A stretch of DNA of 64,000 nucleotides, from positions 1 through 64,000 of the forward strand of contig NZ_CACRUY010000012.1 in NCBI RefSeq assembly GCF_902652685.1, read 5' to 3'. Below are positions 17,672 to 26,149 of this stretch, piece after piece; positions within the stretch are counted from its first letter, which is position 1, and every line of letters starts with the position of its first letter. The translations under genes were made by a program, and so were the position numbers. A model generated the notes under the pieces. It was not told the origin of the DNA. It saw only the letters and a list, made by a program, of their open reading frames with translations, and searched no databases. Origin of the DNA: Mycobacterium sp. Marseille-P9652 (GTDB taxonomy: Bacteria > Actinomycetota > Actinomycetes > Mycobacteriales > Mycobacteriaceae).

Positions 17672-18165
17672 CGATTCCTTCGGACTCTTCGCAGCAGACT
17701 CTACGCGGGCCGATCAGACGAATCATAGAAGCGTGAAACTGCGTCGGAGTGTTCACGCCGCGCCACCGCAGTTCAAGCGCTGTGGTGGCGGCGGCTGCCC
17801 GCGGGCCCGCGAACACCCAATGTGAGACGTTTCTGCCGGAGGTGCTACCTGGCTCGCAACGACCCCAGGCGTTGGAAGTCGAAAGCTTCGGAGCCGGTGT
17901 TCCGGCCGGTGTTTGAAGATAATTGTGGTGCGGTTCTACGCGCGGTTTGTTGCAGCGCTCATTTGTTGAACCGTCGTCCAGCCCCGCAAGCGGGTCGGCG
18001 CGAGACTCGCATCCGCAGTCGAAAGTGCGGACTAGCCGGCAACTTCTCGGCGTATCCGCGGCGGGAATCCGAGACGGGCAGACACATAATTACAAGGAAT
18101 GTTGGGTAAAGATTGATTGCGGCGCCTGAAGCGCGCCTCCTGCAGATCCACCATCGAGGAGCAGC
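17672..18165. other. Gene-free junction between core genome and island
   Basis: No reliable gene is seen in about 490 bases. Composition shifts from core-like to lower GC within it, with an A/T-rich stretch near 18085-18115 that could hold a promoter for the small gene at 18166. No tRNA, integrase remnant or clear direct repeat matching the right junction (31564-31672) was found by eye. Confidence 0.5.
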
Positions 18166-18408
18166 ATGTCGCTTATCGTTTCGTTCGAGTACCGCGGCGA
18201 TCGCAACGCTCGGTTCCAAGCCGAACGCCACTGCGGCTGGTTCTACGCCGACATGCCTGGCGGGGGTCGAATGTTGCAGCTAGAAACGTATGCGCAGGAT
18301 GGCACTACCAGTCAGATCATGCAATTCGATCGACGCGCGGCTGGAGAGCTGCTTGCGATCATTGCCAAGGTCTTCGTGGCTCCTACGAACGAACCGCCTG
18401 AACTGTGA
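18166..18408 (+). CDS. Small conserved actinobacterial protein of unknown function
   Basis: An 80-residue protein with SD GAGGAG at 18156-18161 before its ATG. The sequence (ISIVSFEY-like start, then RMLQLETYAQDGTTSQIMQFDRRAAGELLAII) recalls a family of small actinobacterial proteins with a LQLxTxG...SQxxQxDxxAAxxLxxLI pattern found near many unrelated genes. It precedes the defence operon in the same direction with 250 bases between, so it could be either an accessory of the system or an independent island gene. Confidence 0.6.
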   Translation: MSLIVSFEYRGDRNARFQAERHCGWFYADMPGGGRMLQLETYAQDGTTSQIMQFDRRAAGELLAIIAKVFVAPTNEPPEL

Positions 18409-18648
18409 TCCGGCGTAGCGGCTCAGTTACCAGAGCGGATGCCATGCATAGTGGGTGGTTGGACTTGTTGGCATTGCCTTGCCACAGCTTTGCGCTGGCG
18501 GCGACATCGACCACCAGCGGCGCAGGGCCGCGCTGGAATCCGTTCGGCTCGGACCGTGATGCGATAGTTGGCTACCGACGTCTGAATGCTCCGGACAATA
18601 AGACTGTCGTTTTACTACGGGTTCTGCTCGGCAGGCGCAGGGGCGAGC

Positions 18649-18655
18649 AAGGAGG
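18649..18655 (+). promoter_or_regulatory. Shine-Dalgarno deciding the Z1 helicase start
   Basis: AAGGAGG ends five bases before the ATG at 18661. It favours that start over the in-frame ATG at 18586, whose 25 extra residues look like non-coding translation. Confidence 0.8.
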
Positions 18656-18660
18656 CGGGG

Positions 18661-21417
18661 ATGGCTCCTAGCAAGGAAGTCGAAGAGGCTGCTGACGACC
18701 TTCAGGCGATGGTTTCGGGAGGCAAGTCCCCTGAGCAAGCCGCGCAAGCACTGATTAGATACGGGGCATCCGAAGAGGTCATCGCTTATGCGCGTGCGCT
18801 CTACGAGGAACGCGTCGGCATCATAAGTCACCTCAAAGAACCAATCGTCGTCAGCAAACCTGACAGCGAGCGCAGCTGGTATGGCGGACCGGGACCGTCC
18901 CCCGTCTACTGGGGCGAGTTTCGCCAAAACGTCATCGCTTCATTGCCCGCAGAAGTAGCGGACGACGCGATCGACGACATTGACCGCGCAACTAGCCGCA
19001 TCCTGGACTTGGCCGGCGCACCGGGCTGGCAGACGATCAGGACAAAAGGCTTGGTCCTGGGGTATGTACAGAGCGGCAAGACGACCAACTTCATGGGCGT
19101 GATTGCCAAAGCCGCAGATGCTGGCTACCGCCTCTTTATTGTCTTATCTGGGATCACCGATAATCTTCGGTCCCAGACCCAGGAACGTATTGAGGAAGTG
19201 CTACTGGGCGACCACTTCGAACGGTGGTATCTTCTGACTCAGCTTAACCAGGACTTCGCAATGTCGGGCAACGCCGCCAACCTGCTTAATGACCCCGGGC
19301 AACGACTGATCGCCGTAGTGAAAAAGAACGGTTTCCGACTGCGCCGGCTTAAGGATTGGATCGATTCAGCGGGCTCCGAAGTGATCAAATCATTGCCGAT
19401 CATGGTCATTGATGACGAGGCCGACCAGGCGAGTCTCAATGTTGCTAACAGAGGGCACATTTCTCGTATCAACGGATTGATCGGCCAGATCATCAAGAAA
19501 CCCCGTAGTACTTACGTCGCCTACACCGCAACGCCATTTGCGAATTTGCTTACCGAGCCTCAAACCTACGAGAACCTTTATCCGTCCAACTACATCGTCG
19601 AAATGAAACAGCCAGAAGGCTACTTTGGTGCAGAGCAGCTGTTCGGAAGAGATACCCTTTCCGACGACGAACCCCGACGAGTCACCGGCGGGTTGGACGT
19701 CATCAGGATCGTCCCTGACAGCGAGGCCGTAATGGTTAAGCCGCCCACTGGCAGGGGGGCTGTGTATGAGTGGACGCCGTCGGTGACCCCCGCACTCGCT
19801 GATGCCATCGCATGGTTCCTCCTAGCGACAGCCGCTCGACGTGCTCGATGGTCCAAGACAACTCATTCGACCATGCTGATCCACACTTCCATGCTCGCGG
19901 AGGCGCACAACCGGCTCAAAGTTCCGGTCGAAAGCCACGTGGCAGTCATCGCCGAAAAACTAAGCACTGACCGTGTTCTCGGGGACCGACTCCGGCGTCT
20001 ATGGGAAGATGAAGCGTCAGCGGTGCCCGCGGAAAGTATGGGTCTTGCCGTAGTCAGCTGGGAGCAAATCGAAACGACCCTCCCGCAGGTATTAGCAGAA
20101 GTCCGAGTGATCGTAGACAATTACACCTCGCAGGACCGCCTGTACTACGCAAAGGACACTCCCGCGACAGTCATCGTGATCGGTGGCAATACATTGTCGC
20201 GAGGGCTGACGCTGGAAGGGCTGGTTAGCAGCTACTTTGTCAGAGCGGCTTCGGCATACGACACCCTGCTGCAAATGGGCCGCTGGTTTGGCTATCGAAG
20301 GGGGTACGCAGACCTACCACGGATTTGGATGACGCAGGAATTGGCGGAATGGTTCCAAGACCTTGCAACGGTGGAGGAAGAGATCCGGAGAGACATCCGG
20401 TCCTATGGTGCTGGCATCACACCGGAGGATGTCGCTGTCAGAATACGCGTTCACCCGTCGATGATCATAACGTCAGCCGCAAAAATGCGCGGCGCTGTGG
20501 CCGCCTCTATTGACTTCAGCGGAAGCCGTGAGCAAACGATTATCTTCGAGCACCGCAAGGAAAAGTGGCTCCAGAACAATATCACGGCGACGCGAAAGCT
20601 GTTCACAGACGCCATCGCCGCTGTCGGCATCGAGGATAATCGTAAAACGGGGCGTATCATCGTCAAAGGCGTACCGGGTGAGCGCGTTTTGGAATTCCTA
20701 AAAACTTACAAGATGCATCCCAAGGCGGTCCGACTGCGCGCAGACCTACTGACGCGGTACATCCGAAAACAGATGGAACAAGGCTCGCTGATGGCTTGGA
20801 ATCTGGTCCTCATCGAGAATCCCAGGCGCAGCGAGGTCGTAGGTCTCGATCTTGGTGTGGGACGCGCGATCCGTACCGTCGAGCGAAGTAGGCTCGAGCG
20901 CTACTCAGACTATGCCAATATAAAAGCTTTGGTTTCCACTATTGACCGGATCTCAGACACAGGGGTCGCTGTTAAGGAACTGCCATCCGATGTAGACCCC
21001 AACGATGATTACGATCTGCGGAAGTATCGTGAGGACATAATGGGGGGCATCGGCCTGTTGGTCGTCTATCCAATCGACCGAGATTCAAAAATGCGCGAAA
21101 TTACGTCTGATAAGGAACCTCGCGATCCGAGGACGGATCTCAATGCGGTCGACCATGTGATCGGCTTGGGGATCTTTTTTCCCGACGCGGTCGGGGAACC
21201 CGTCGTCGAGTACAAGTCGGCCAAGATCGTCGGCCCAGTGGTCGAGGACCAAGTCGACGACTTCGCTGCCTTCGAAGAGGCAGACAAACTGGCTGCACAG
21301 TCAGAGGAGAACGCGACTATGCCCAGAGACTCGGCCGAAGCTGCTGCGATGGAACGCGAGGCCAAGGTGCCGCCGTCGGCCTCCGTTCAGCGCAGTTCTT
21401 CAAAGAGGGGACGATGA
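18661..21417 (+). CDS. Z1 domain superfamily-II helicase/ATPase
   Basis: A 918-residue protein. Helicase motifs: Walker A-like GYVQSGKTTN (135-144), Walker B DDEAD (251-255), motif III YTATPFAN (288-295), the Z1 signature GGNTLSRGLTLEGL (508-521, motif V) and QMGRWFGYR (538-546, motif VI with the arginine finger). The Z1 domain is known from restriction-like operons with MORC-type ATPases, where it is presumed to translocate on or remodel DNA. The C-terminal ~300 residues are specific to the family and end in a charged low-complexity tail. Its stop overlaps the next start (ATGA), making it the first gene of a tightly coupled operon of five. Confidence 0.92.
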   Translation: MAPSKEVEEAADDLQAMVSGGKSPEQAAQALIRYGASEEVIAYARALYEERVGIISHLKEPIVVSKPDSERSWYGGPGPSPVYWGEFRQNVIASLPAEVADDAIDDIDRATSRILDLAGAPGWQTIRTKGLVLGYVQSGKTTNFMGVIAKAADAGYRLFIVLSGITDNLRSQTQERIEEVLLGDHFERWYLLTQLNQDFAMSGNAANLLNDPGQRLIAVVKKNGFRLRRLKDWIDSAGSEVIKSLPIMVIDDEADQASLNVANRGHISRINGLIGQIIKKPRSTYVAYTATPFANLLTEPQTYENLYPSNYIVEMKQPEGYFGAEQLFGRDTLSDDEPRRVTGGLDVIRIVPDSEAVMVKPPTGRGAVYEWTPSVTPALADAIAWFLLATAARRARWSKTTHSTMLIHTSMLAEAHNRLKVPVESHVAVIAEKLSTDRVLGDRLRRLWEDEASAVPAESMGLAVVSWEQIETTLPQVLAEVRVIVDNYTSQDRLYYAKDTPATVIVIGGNTLSRGLTLEGLVSSYFVRAASAYDTLLQMGRWFGYRRGYADLPRIWMTQELAEWFQDLATVEEEIRRDIRSYGAGITPEDVAVRIRVHPSMIITSAAKMRGAVAASIDFSGSREQTIIFEHRKEKWLQNNITATRKLFTDAIAAVGIEDNRKTGRIIVKGVPGERVLEFLKTYKMHPKAVRLRADLLTRYIRKQMEQGSLMAWNLVLIENPRRSEVVGLDLGVGRAIRTVERSRLERYSDYANIKALVSTIDRISDTGVAVKELPSDVDPNDDYDLRKYREDIMGGIGLLVVYPIDRDSKMREITSDKEPRDPRTDLNAVDHVIGLGIFFPDAVGEPVVEYKSAKIVGPVVEDQVDDFAAFEEADKLAAQSEENATMPRDSAEAAAMEREAKVPPSASVQRSSSKRGR

Positions 21418-22436
21418 CTCCGGCCTCGGGCGCGTCCGAAGAGGCTTGGCGGCTCCTCGAACGTGCGAAAAACGAGGATCTGACGACCCGCGAGAGTGGC
21501 GTTAGTACCACTGGAGGTTCGGTGGTCCATGCTCTGGACCCCGGGCGACACCGCCATCTCTTGTTGCCCGTAACGCCCGAACACGTCGACATTGAAGACA
21601 GTCGGTCGAGGGGCGTGTCTGTCACGATGCGAATCCTCCAGGGCGCCGAGGAGAAAGAACGGCGCTATATCGACGTTGAGTGTCGGGAGGTACCGCTAAA
21701 CGACCTCTTCTCCACCGTCTGCGACGAGATCTTAGTGTGCGTTGCAAACACACCCGATGCCGCCGGTTTGTGTGTGACCACCATTTTGGAGCGCTGGCGT
21801 GAACTGCTAGGACCGGCCAGTCAAAGACTTCTCAATGAGCAGGCGCTGAAAGGACTACTTGCCGAGTTGCATGTCTTAGAGGCTCTCGCTGCCGTCTCGC
21901 CTTCTCTGGCGATGAAGATCTGGACCGGCGTCCAACGGCGTCGCCATGATTTCACCGGTGTTCATGCCGCATGTGAGGTCAAGGCCTCGTCCCTGACAGA
22001 AGAGGTCAAAATCCATATAAACGGACTTCGACAGCTGTCGGCCCCGCCCTCCGGTTCGCTGTACTTGGCCGTTGAAAGGTTCGAGCGGGTGCCCGACGGC
22101 GGCGACTCCATAACTCAAGCAATCACGCGCATCGAAAGACTTGGAGTTGCTAGCCTCCAGCTCCTGTCGCAGCTGTCTGAGCTCGGCGTCCAGCCCGCCG
22201 ATTTAACCGTTTACCGCCAAGTGCAGTTCCGTTCCCTCGAACGACGGCTCTACCTCGTCGACCACAGTTTTCCGCGCTTGACTCCTGAACTGCTCCAAGG
22301 AAAATCAGCGGCTGATCGGATCAGCAGTGTCGAATACGTGCTTAACCTGGGCGCACAACCACCGGTACCCCTCCCATCCAAGGCTTTCGACGAGTTGCCG
22401 GGCTGGCTATTCGAGGGGAGTAAAGATCTGCTGTGA
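21414..22436 (+). CDS. PD-(D/E)XK family nuclease-like protein (DUF4420 type)
   Basis: A 340-residue protein with a restriction-endonuclease-like core: an N-terminal helix with Glu151 (GLLAELHVLEAL), Asp179 in RRRHDFTG and Glu188-x-Lys190 in HAACEVKASS, the D...ExK catalytic set. It belongs to the PD-(D/E)XK group once called DUF4420 that accompanies Z1 helicases. It is the likely effector nuclease of the operon. It overlaps both neighbours by four bases (ATGA upstream, GTGA downstream), arguing for fixed stoichiometry with the helicase. Confidence 0.88.
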   Translation: MTPASGASEEAWRLLERAKNEDLTTRESGVSTTGGSVVHALDPGRHRHLLLPVTPEHVDIEDSRSRGVSVTMRILQGAEEKERRYIDVECREVPLNDLFSTVCDEILVCVANTPDAAGLCVTTILERWRELLGPASQRLLNEQALKGLLAELHVLEALAAVSPSLAMKIWTGVQRRRHDFTGVHAACEVKASSLTEEVKIHINGLRQLSAPPSGSLYLAVERFERVPDGGDSITQAITRIERLGVASLQLLSQLSELGVQPADLTVYRQVQFRSLERRLYLVDHSFPRLTPELLQGKSAADRISSVEYVLNLGAQPPVPLPSKAFDELPGWLFEGSKDLL

Positions 22437-24292
22437 GCCTTAACCTAATCTCCGAACGGTATTCGGCGTCTGGGTCGATGGTCGCACGCACCTTGAGTCG
22501 CGCCGTGCGCAACACCGAGCTCGATGAGTGGTCCCTACTGTTAAGGGAAACCCTACAGAATTCCATCGATGCCCGGTTAGACCATCGGCGAGCGATCGAT
22601 TTCCGCGTCGGACTCAATAGCGCAACGTCATATCAACGCACGGCGCTAAGCCACGACGTCTTCGGCTATGACATTCCGAAAGAACTCGAAGCATTAGCCA
22701 CCGTGTTGAAGCGTCGAGAATTGCCCCTGCTTATCATCGCGGACTCGGGCACGCGGGGACTGGGCGGACCCACGCGCGCGGACACAGTCACCCAAGACCG
22801 CACCGACTTCAGGGACTTCTTCCTCAACGTTGGGCGCGAAGAAGCCAAGCGGTACCAGGGGGGCACCTTCGGCCTCGGCCGCGGCATCCTCTTTGAGATC
22901 AGCGAGGCCGCCACTATCGTCGTGTTCACCCGAACAACCGCAGAAGGTAAGCCCGTGGTCCGGTTGATGGGCATGTCTCTGAGCGCCACATACGACCGCG
23001 CGGGACACCGCTACACCGGCCGACATTGGTGGGGTGTCGATTCCGATGGTGGGCAACCTCGTCCAGTGACCGGCAGGCCGGCCGAGCAAATCGCCGGCCG
23101 GCTTGGCTTAGACGCAGTTCCGCCTGATTCGACCGGAACGGCCATCCTCGTAGTCGCCCCTCGAATCCCGCAGAACGATGACGACTCAGTCCGGCTGTTG
23201 GAGCCGATCGACGAGATGATTAGAGCAGCAGTGCAATTCGGCTGGCCACTTATGATCGGTCGCCATGGCCGGCGGGCCGTGAGATTTACATTTGAGCACG
23301 GCGGCGAATATTGGGAGCCCGGACCGCCCGATGCGCCCGAAAGTCCCGTCAGGCACTTCGTCGAAGCGTACCGAATCGCCGAAGCAGCCGATCCTCCCGG
23401 ATCACCCAGTTCGTGGCGATATCAAGACATTCAGTTTCGTGCAGGGCGCAGCGAACCCAAACCCCTAGGCGCCCTTGCCTTCAGGCACCTACCCCCTGTC
23501 ACGGGTCAGCCACCTGAGGAGGACGACGGATCGGGAATTCCGCCGGCCTCGATCGCGCTAATGCGCAACCCGCGCATGGTCGTTCGATACTTGCCGGTCG
23601 CAAAGCACCCAGCAGGATCTTCGACCGTCGGGGTATTTATCGTGGACGACCACTTCGATCGACAATTCGCCGAGTCGGAGCCCGTCGCACACGACGACTG
23701 GATCCCCGCCAAAATTGCGTCGGTTAAGAACCAATTTAATCCGGTCAAGCAGGCCCTCGACAAAATCAAAGCAGCGGTAAAAAACAGTTGGATCATCGAT
23801 GTGATACCCAGCGGCCCTGACTCGGGGCCCGACGGGCTAGCACCAATAATCGGCGATCTGCTCGGCGGACTGGTCGCCGACACACCCGGCTTCAGTGGCC
23901 AGCCCGGCAAGAAGGCGTCAAAGCCCCCTCCGACTTCTAGTCCCAAGAACACACGAGCCCTCGTGATGACACCCCAACTACGCGCCGGCGACAGCGGCGC
24001 TCTGCTCGCAGTTTTTCCGGTGAAAGTCGAGCGCGTCAATGCTGGATCGTCGGTAACGCTCAGAGCGGAGGCGAAGGTGGTGCTGGATCGCGGAGTGGAG
24101 AAGGAGGAAGATAGGCCTGCCGATGCCCCCGCACCCTTGGTGGCGGGATGGGAGAATTTGAACGGACAACTCTTGGATGATCGCGCTCGCCTGACCGTCG
24201 ACAGTTCAATTAAGGAGTTACGCCTCCTCGTCACGCAGCCATTGGACACCGTCATAACGGTAGAGGTGGAGGCATCGGAGTTTATAGGATGA
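22433..24292 (+). CDS. Large GHKL-type ATPase-like protein
   Basis: A 619-residue protein. Although no named family was recognised, the first 155 residues carry the GHKL nucleotide-binding boxes in order: N-box LLRETLQNSIDAR (Glu39, Asn43, Asp46), G1 IADSGTRGLGGP (Asp104) and a lid/G2-like GGTFGLGRGILF (143-152). This would make it a second ATPase besides the MORC-like one at 26150. The middle part is beta-rich, residues ~480-510 are a Pro/Ser-rich linker, and the C-terminal ~110 residues look like a separate beta-sandwich. Starts at a GTG overlapping the previous stop. Likely role: ATP-dependent clamp or switch in the system, by inference. Confidence 0.75.
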   Translation: MSLNLISERYSASGSMVARTLSRAVRNTELDEWSLLLRETLQNSIDARLDHRRAIDFRVGLNSATSYQRTALSHDVFGYDIPKELEALATVLKRRELPLLIIADSGTRGLGGPTRADTVTQDRTDFRDFFLNVGREEAKRYQGGTFGLGRGILFEISEAATIVVFTRTTAEGKPVVRLMGMSLSATYDRAGHRYTGRHWWGVDSDGGQPRPVTGRPAEQIAGRLGLDAVPPDSTGTAILVVAPRIPQNDDDSVRLLEPIDEMIRAAVQFGWPLMIGRHGRRAVRFTFEHGGEYWEPGPPDAPESPVRHFVEAYRIAEAADPPGSPSSWRYQDIQFRAGRSEPKPLGALAFRHLPPVTGQPPEEDDGSGIPPASIALMRNPRMVVRYLPVAKHPAGSSTVGVFIVDDHFDRQFAESEPVAHDDWIPAKIASVKNQFNPVKQALDKIKAAVKNSWIIDVIPSGPDSGPDGLAPIIGDLLGGLVADTPGFSGQPGKKASKPPPTSSPKNTRALVMTPQLRAGDSGALLAVFPVKVERVNAGSSVTLRAEAKVVLDRGVEKEEDRPADAPAPLVAGWENLNGQLLDDRARLTVDSSIKELRLLVTQPLDTVITVEVEASEFIG

Positions 24293-25200
24293 GCCGGACC
24301 ATTAGCCGCGGTTACCTATTGCCCTCGCCAGAGTGTTTCAACGCGTCCGAATGGCGCGTGACACCCGCAGGTCGTGAACCCCTAGCGGACCCTGATCGGA
24401 TCGACGGCTGGGACTACGCAACCGACCTATTGATAGAACGAACGCTGTCCGTAGATCTCGAAGCGGTGCGCGCCGAGGCGGGGTTGCATTCTCGTGATCA
24501 GTTGCGATGCGTCATTCAATGGACGTCGCCAGCCGAGAGCTCTACCGGATTGCAGGGATCCTCACCGGTGAAAACACTCACCGAAGGACCGCAGGACATT
24601 AGCTGTCTGGTAACAGGGTTCGAGATCGGCGGCGTTCTGCAACTCCGAACAACTGTGTCGCTGGCGATCGGATCGTCCGATGTCCGGAACCCGCTGGCCG
24701 CGCGCCGCTCCGGCTCTATCCTGTGGTCTGATGAGCACCAAATAATCCTTGAAGGTGAAGCCACACGGTTCCCAACCGAATTACTCAGCTTCAGCGCCAG
24801 CGGATTAGGCCCGACCGGCTGCGCCTGGCGTGTCATGGTGGAGACGGCCGACCTAGACGCGCCCGCGTTGTCTGCCGTTAGGGTCCTCATCAACAGTGAC
24901 CACCCAGCGTATGAGTGCTTAACGAAGAAACCAGATAGTGCGGAGGCGGCGCTTACGCGCGACTTTTTGCAATATGACGTAGCACGCCAACTTGTCCTAG
25001 CCGCGCTCGCCCAGGATGAGTTGAAAACCGTAGACTACGAACCGGGTTCAATTGGAGCGATTCTCCGCGCGCGGCTGATGACGTATTTCTCCGCCGAGGG
25101 CCGCGATATCGCTCCGCTCAGGCAGCGCTGGCGACTCGACCCTGGGGAAATCGATGCGGAACTCCAACCCTTCTTCCTGACAGGCAAGTTTGATGGCTAG
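24289..25200 (+). CDS. Unknown protein of the defence operon
   Basis: A 303-residue protein, family not recognised. The first ~200 residues alternate short beta strands (RCVIQWTSP, LQLRTTVSL, CAWRVMVETAD, AVRVLINSD) and look like a beta-sandwich. The last ~90 residues are helical (FLQYDVARQLVLAALAQDEL ... RARLMTYFSAEG). It overlaps the upstream ATPase by four bases (ATGA) and the next gene by eight. Its fixed position between the ATPase and the DUF6339-like gene suggests an adaptor or target-recognition subunit. Confidence 0.8.
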   Translation: MSRTISRGYLLPSPECFNASEWRVTPAGREPLADPDRIDGWDYATDLLIERTLSVDLEAVRAEAGLHSRDQLRCVIQWTSPAESSTGLQGSSPVKTLTEGPQDISCLVTGFEIGGVLQLRTTVSLAIGSSDVRNPLAARRSGSILWSDEHQIILEGEATRFPTELLSFSASGLGPTGCAWRVMVETADLDAPALSAVRVLINSDHPAYECLTKKPDSAEAALTRDFLQYDVARQLVLAALAQDELKTVDYEPGSIGAILRARLMTYFSAEGRDIAPLRQRWRLDPGEIDAELQPFFLTGKFDG

Positions 25201-25954
25201 CCCGCTCTACTTTCCTCGCATGCCGGGCTTAGCCGCACGCAAGCTCCTCGCCGAGTACACGAACATGAAAATCGAGGATCTTCGCTCTCGAGCCGAGCTT
25301 GAGTCCGATCAGGCGTACTACTATCCCACAGCTCCCTCGGGCCAGCGAGTCCCTACGTCGGTGCTCGACGAATTCCAGAACACGATGCGCGAAGTCGCAA
25401 AAAACTTCGGCTACCCAGAGAAGCTAAGCCCGAAAGACCGCAGACGCACTGAGTGGGACCGCGTAGTCGTCGAGCACATCCTCCAGGTCACGCCGCTCAT
25501 CCCTGCCGAAGCATCCGTGCAATCGGTGTGGTCATATCTAAGTCTGGTGGTTGTACCAGATGTCGCATTCTGGAGATGGCCGAACAGGGGCAATAAGGAC
25601 GATTACGAACGCATCTTGGGCTATCCGCGAAACGTCTTCCGCCGGTTGTGGTGGCGGGCATTCGCCTTGGGTCCAGTCGCCGCGGAGATCTTCGAGGATG
25701 AAGCCGTGGCGATCCTCGAACGAACTGCAATCGGTGGAAACCGCAAGGTGGCCCGGATCATTGCCGAGACACACCTGCGTGAACTAGGCGATGAGGGTCG
25801 ACGCACCTTGCTGATGCGCGATGCTATGAAACGACTCCGGCGACTGCACGCGTTCATCTCGTTCCATTCGCTTCAGGAGGGCGAGATCCGAGCACTGGTG
25901 GAAGAGGTCTTCAGCTCCGCTAGGTCGTCCCTGCGGATCAAAGTGGCTGGTTAG
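25193..25954 (+). CDS. DUF6339-like protein of the defence operon
   Basis: A 253-residue, mostly helical basic protein beginning MASPLYFPRMPGLAARKLLAEY. Conserved-looking features are WDRVVVEHILQVTPL, WSYLSLVVVPDVAFWRWP and the RNVFRRLWWRAFAL helix. I recognise the pattern as DUF6339, a family seen with Z1/PD-(D/E)XK operons, with moderate certainty. No catalytic motif is evident; Trp/Arg-rich helices might bind DNA. ATG at 25193 is taken rather than the adjoining TTG. Last gene of the five-gene operon; 195 bases follow before the MORC-like gene. Confidence 0.75.
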   Translation: MASPLYFPRMPGLAARKLLAEYTNMKIEDLRSRAELESDQAYYYPTAPSGQRVPTSVLDEFQNTMREVAKNFGYPEKLSPKDRRRTEWDRVVVEHILQVTPLIPAEASVQSVWSYLSLVVVPDVAFWRWPNRGNKDDYERILGYPRNVFRRLWWRAFALGPVAAEIFEDEAVAILERTAIGGNRKVARIIAETHLRELGDEGRRTLLMRDAMKRLRRLHAFISFHSLQEGEIRALVEEVFSSARSSLRIKVAG

Positions 25955-26149
25955 ACATAATTTGAGTAGCCCAACATGCCGATCCTAGGCTCGCCCATCT
26001 GGGCATCGATTGCACCGGCACTCCACGACGCCGTCAACACCGCTGAGTGATCCACAAACCAATCGGCCTGCCGCGAGTCGGTCGAAAATTGTCCGCCCTC
26101 CCTGCTTAACTATGGCCAACAGCAGCACCGATCTAGGAGCTCTAGCGCA

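Noticed and set aside
18405-18671. 88-residue frame between the small island gene and the Z1 helicase
   Set aside because: No SD, atypical composition, and overlaps the helicase start in another frame.
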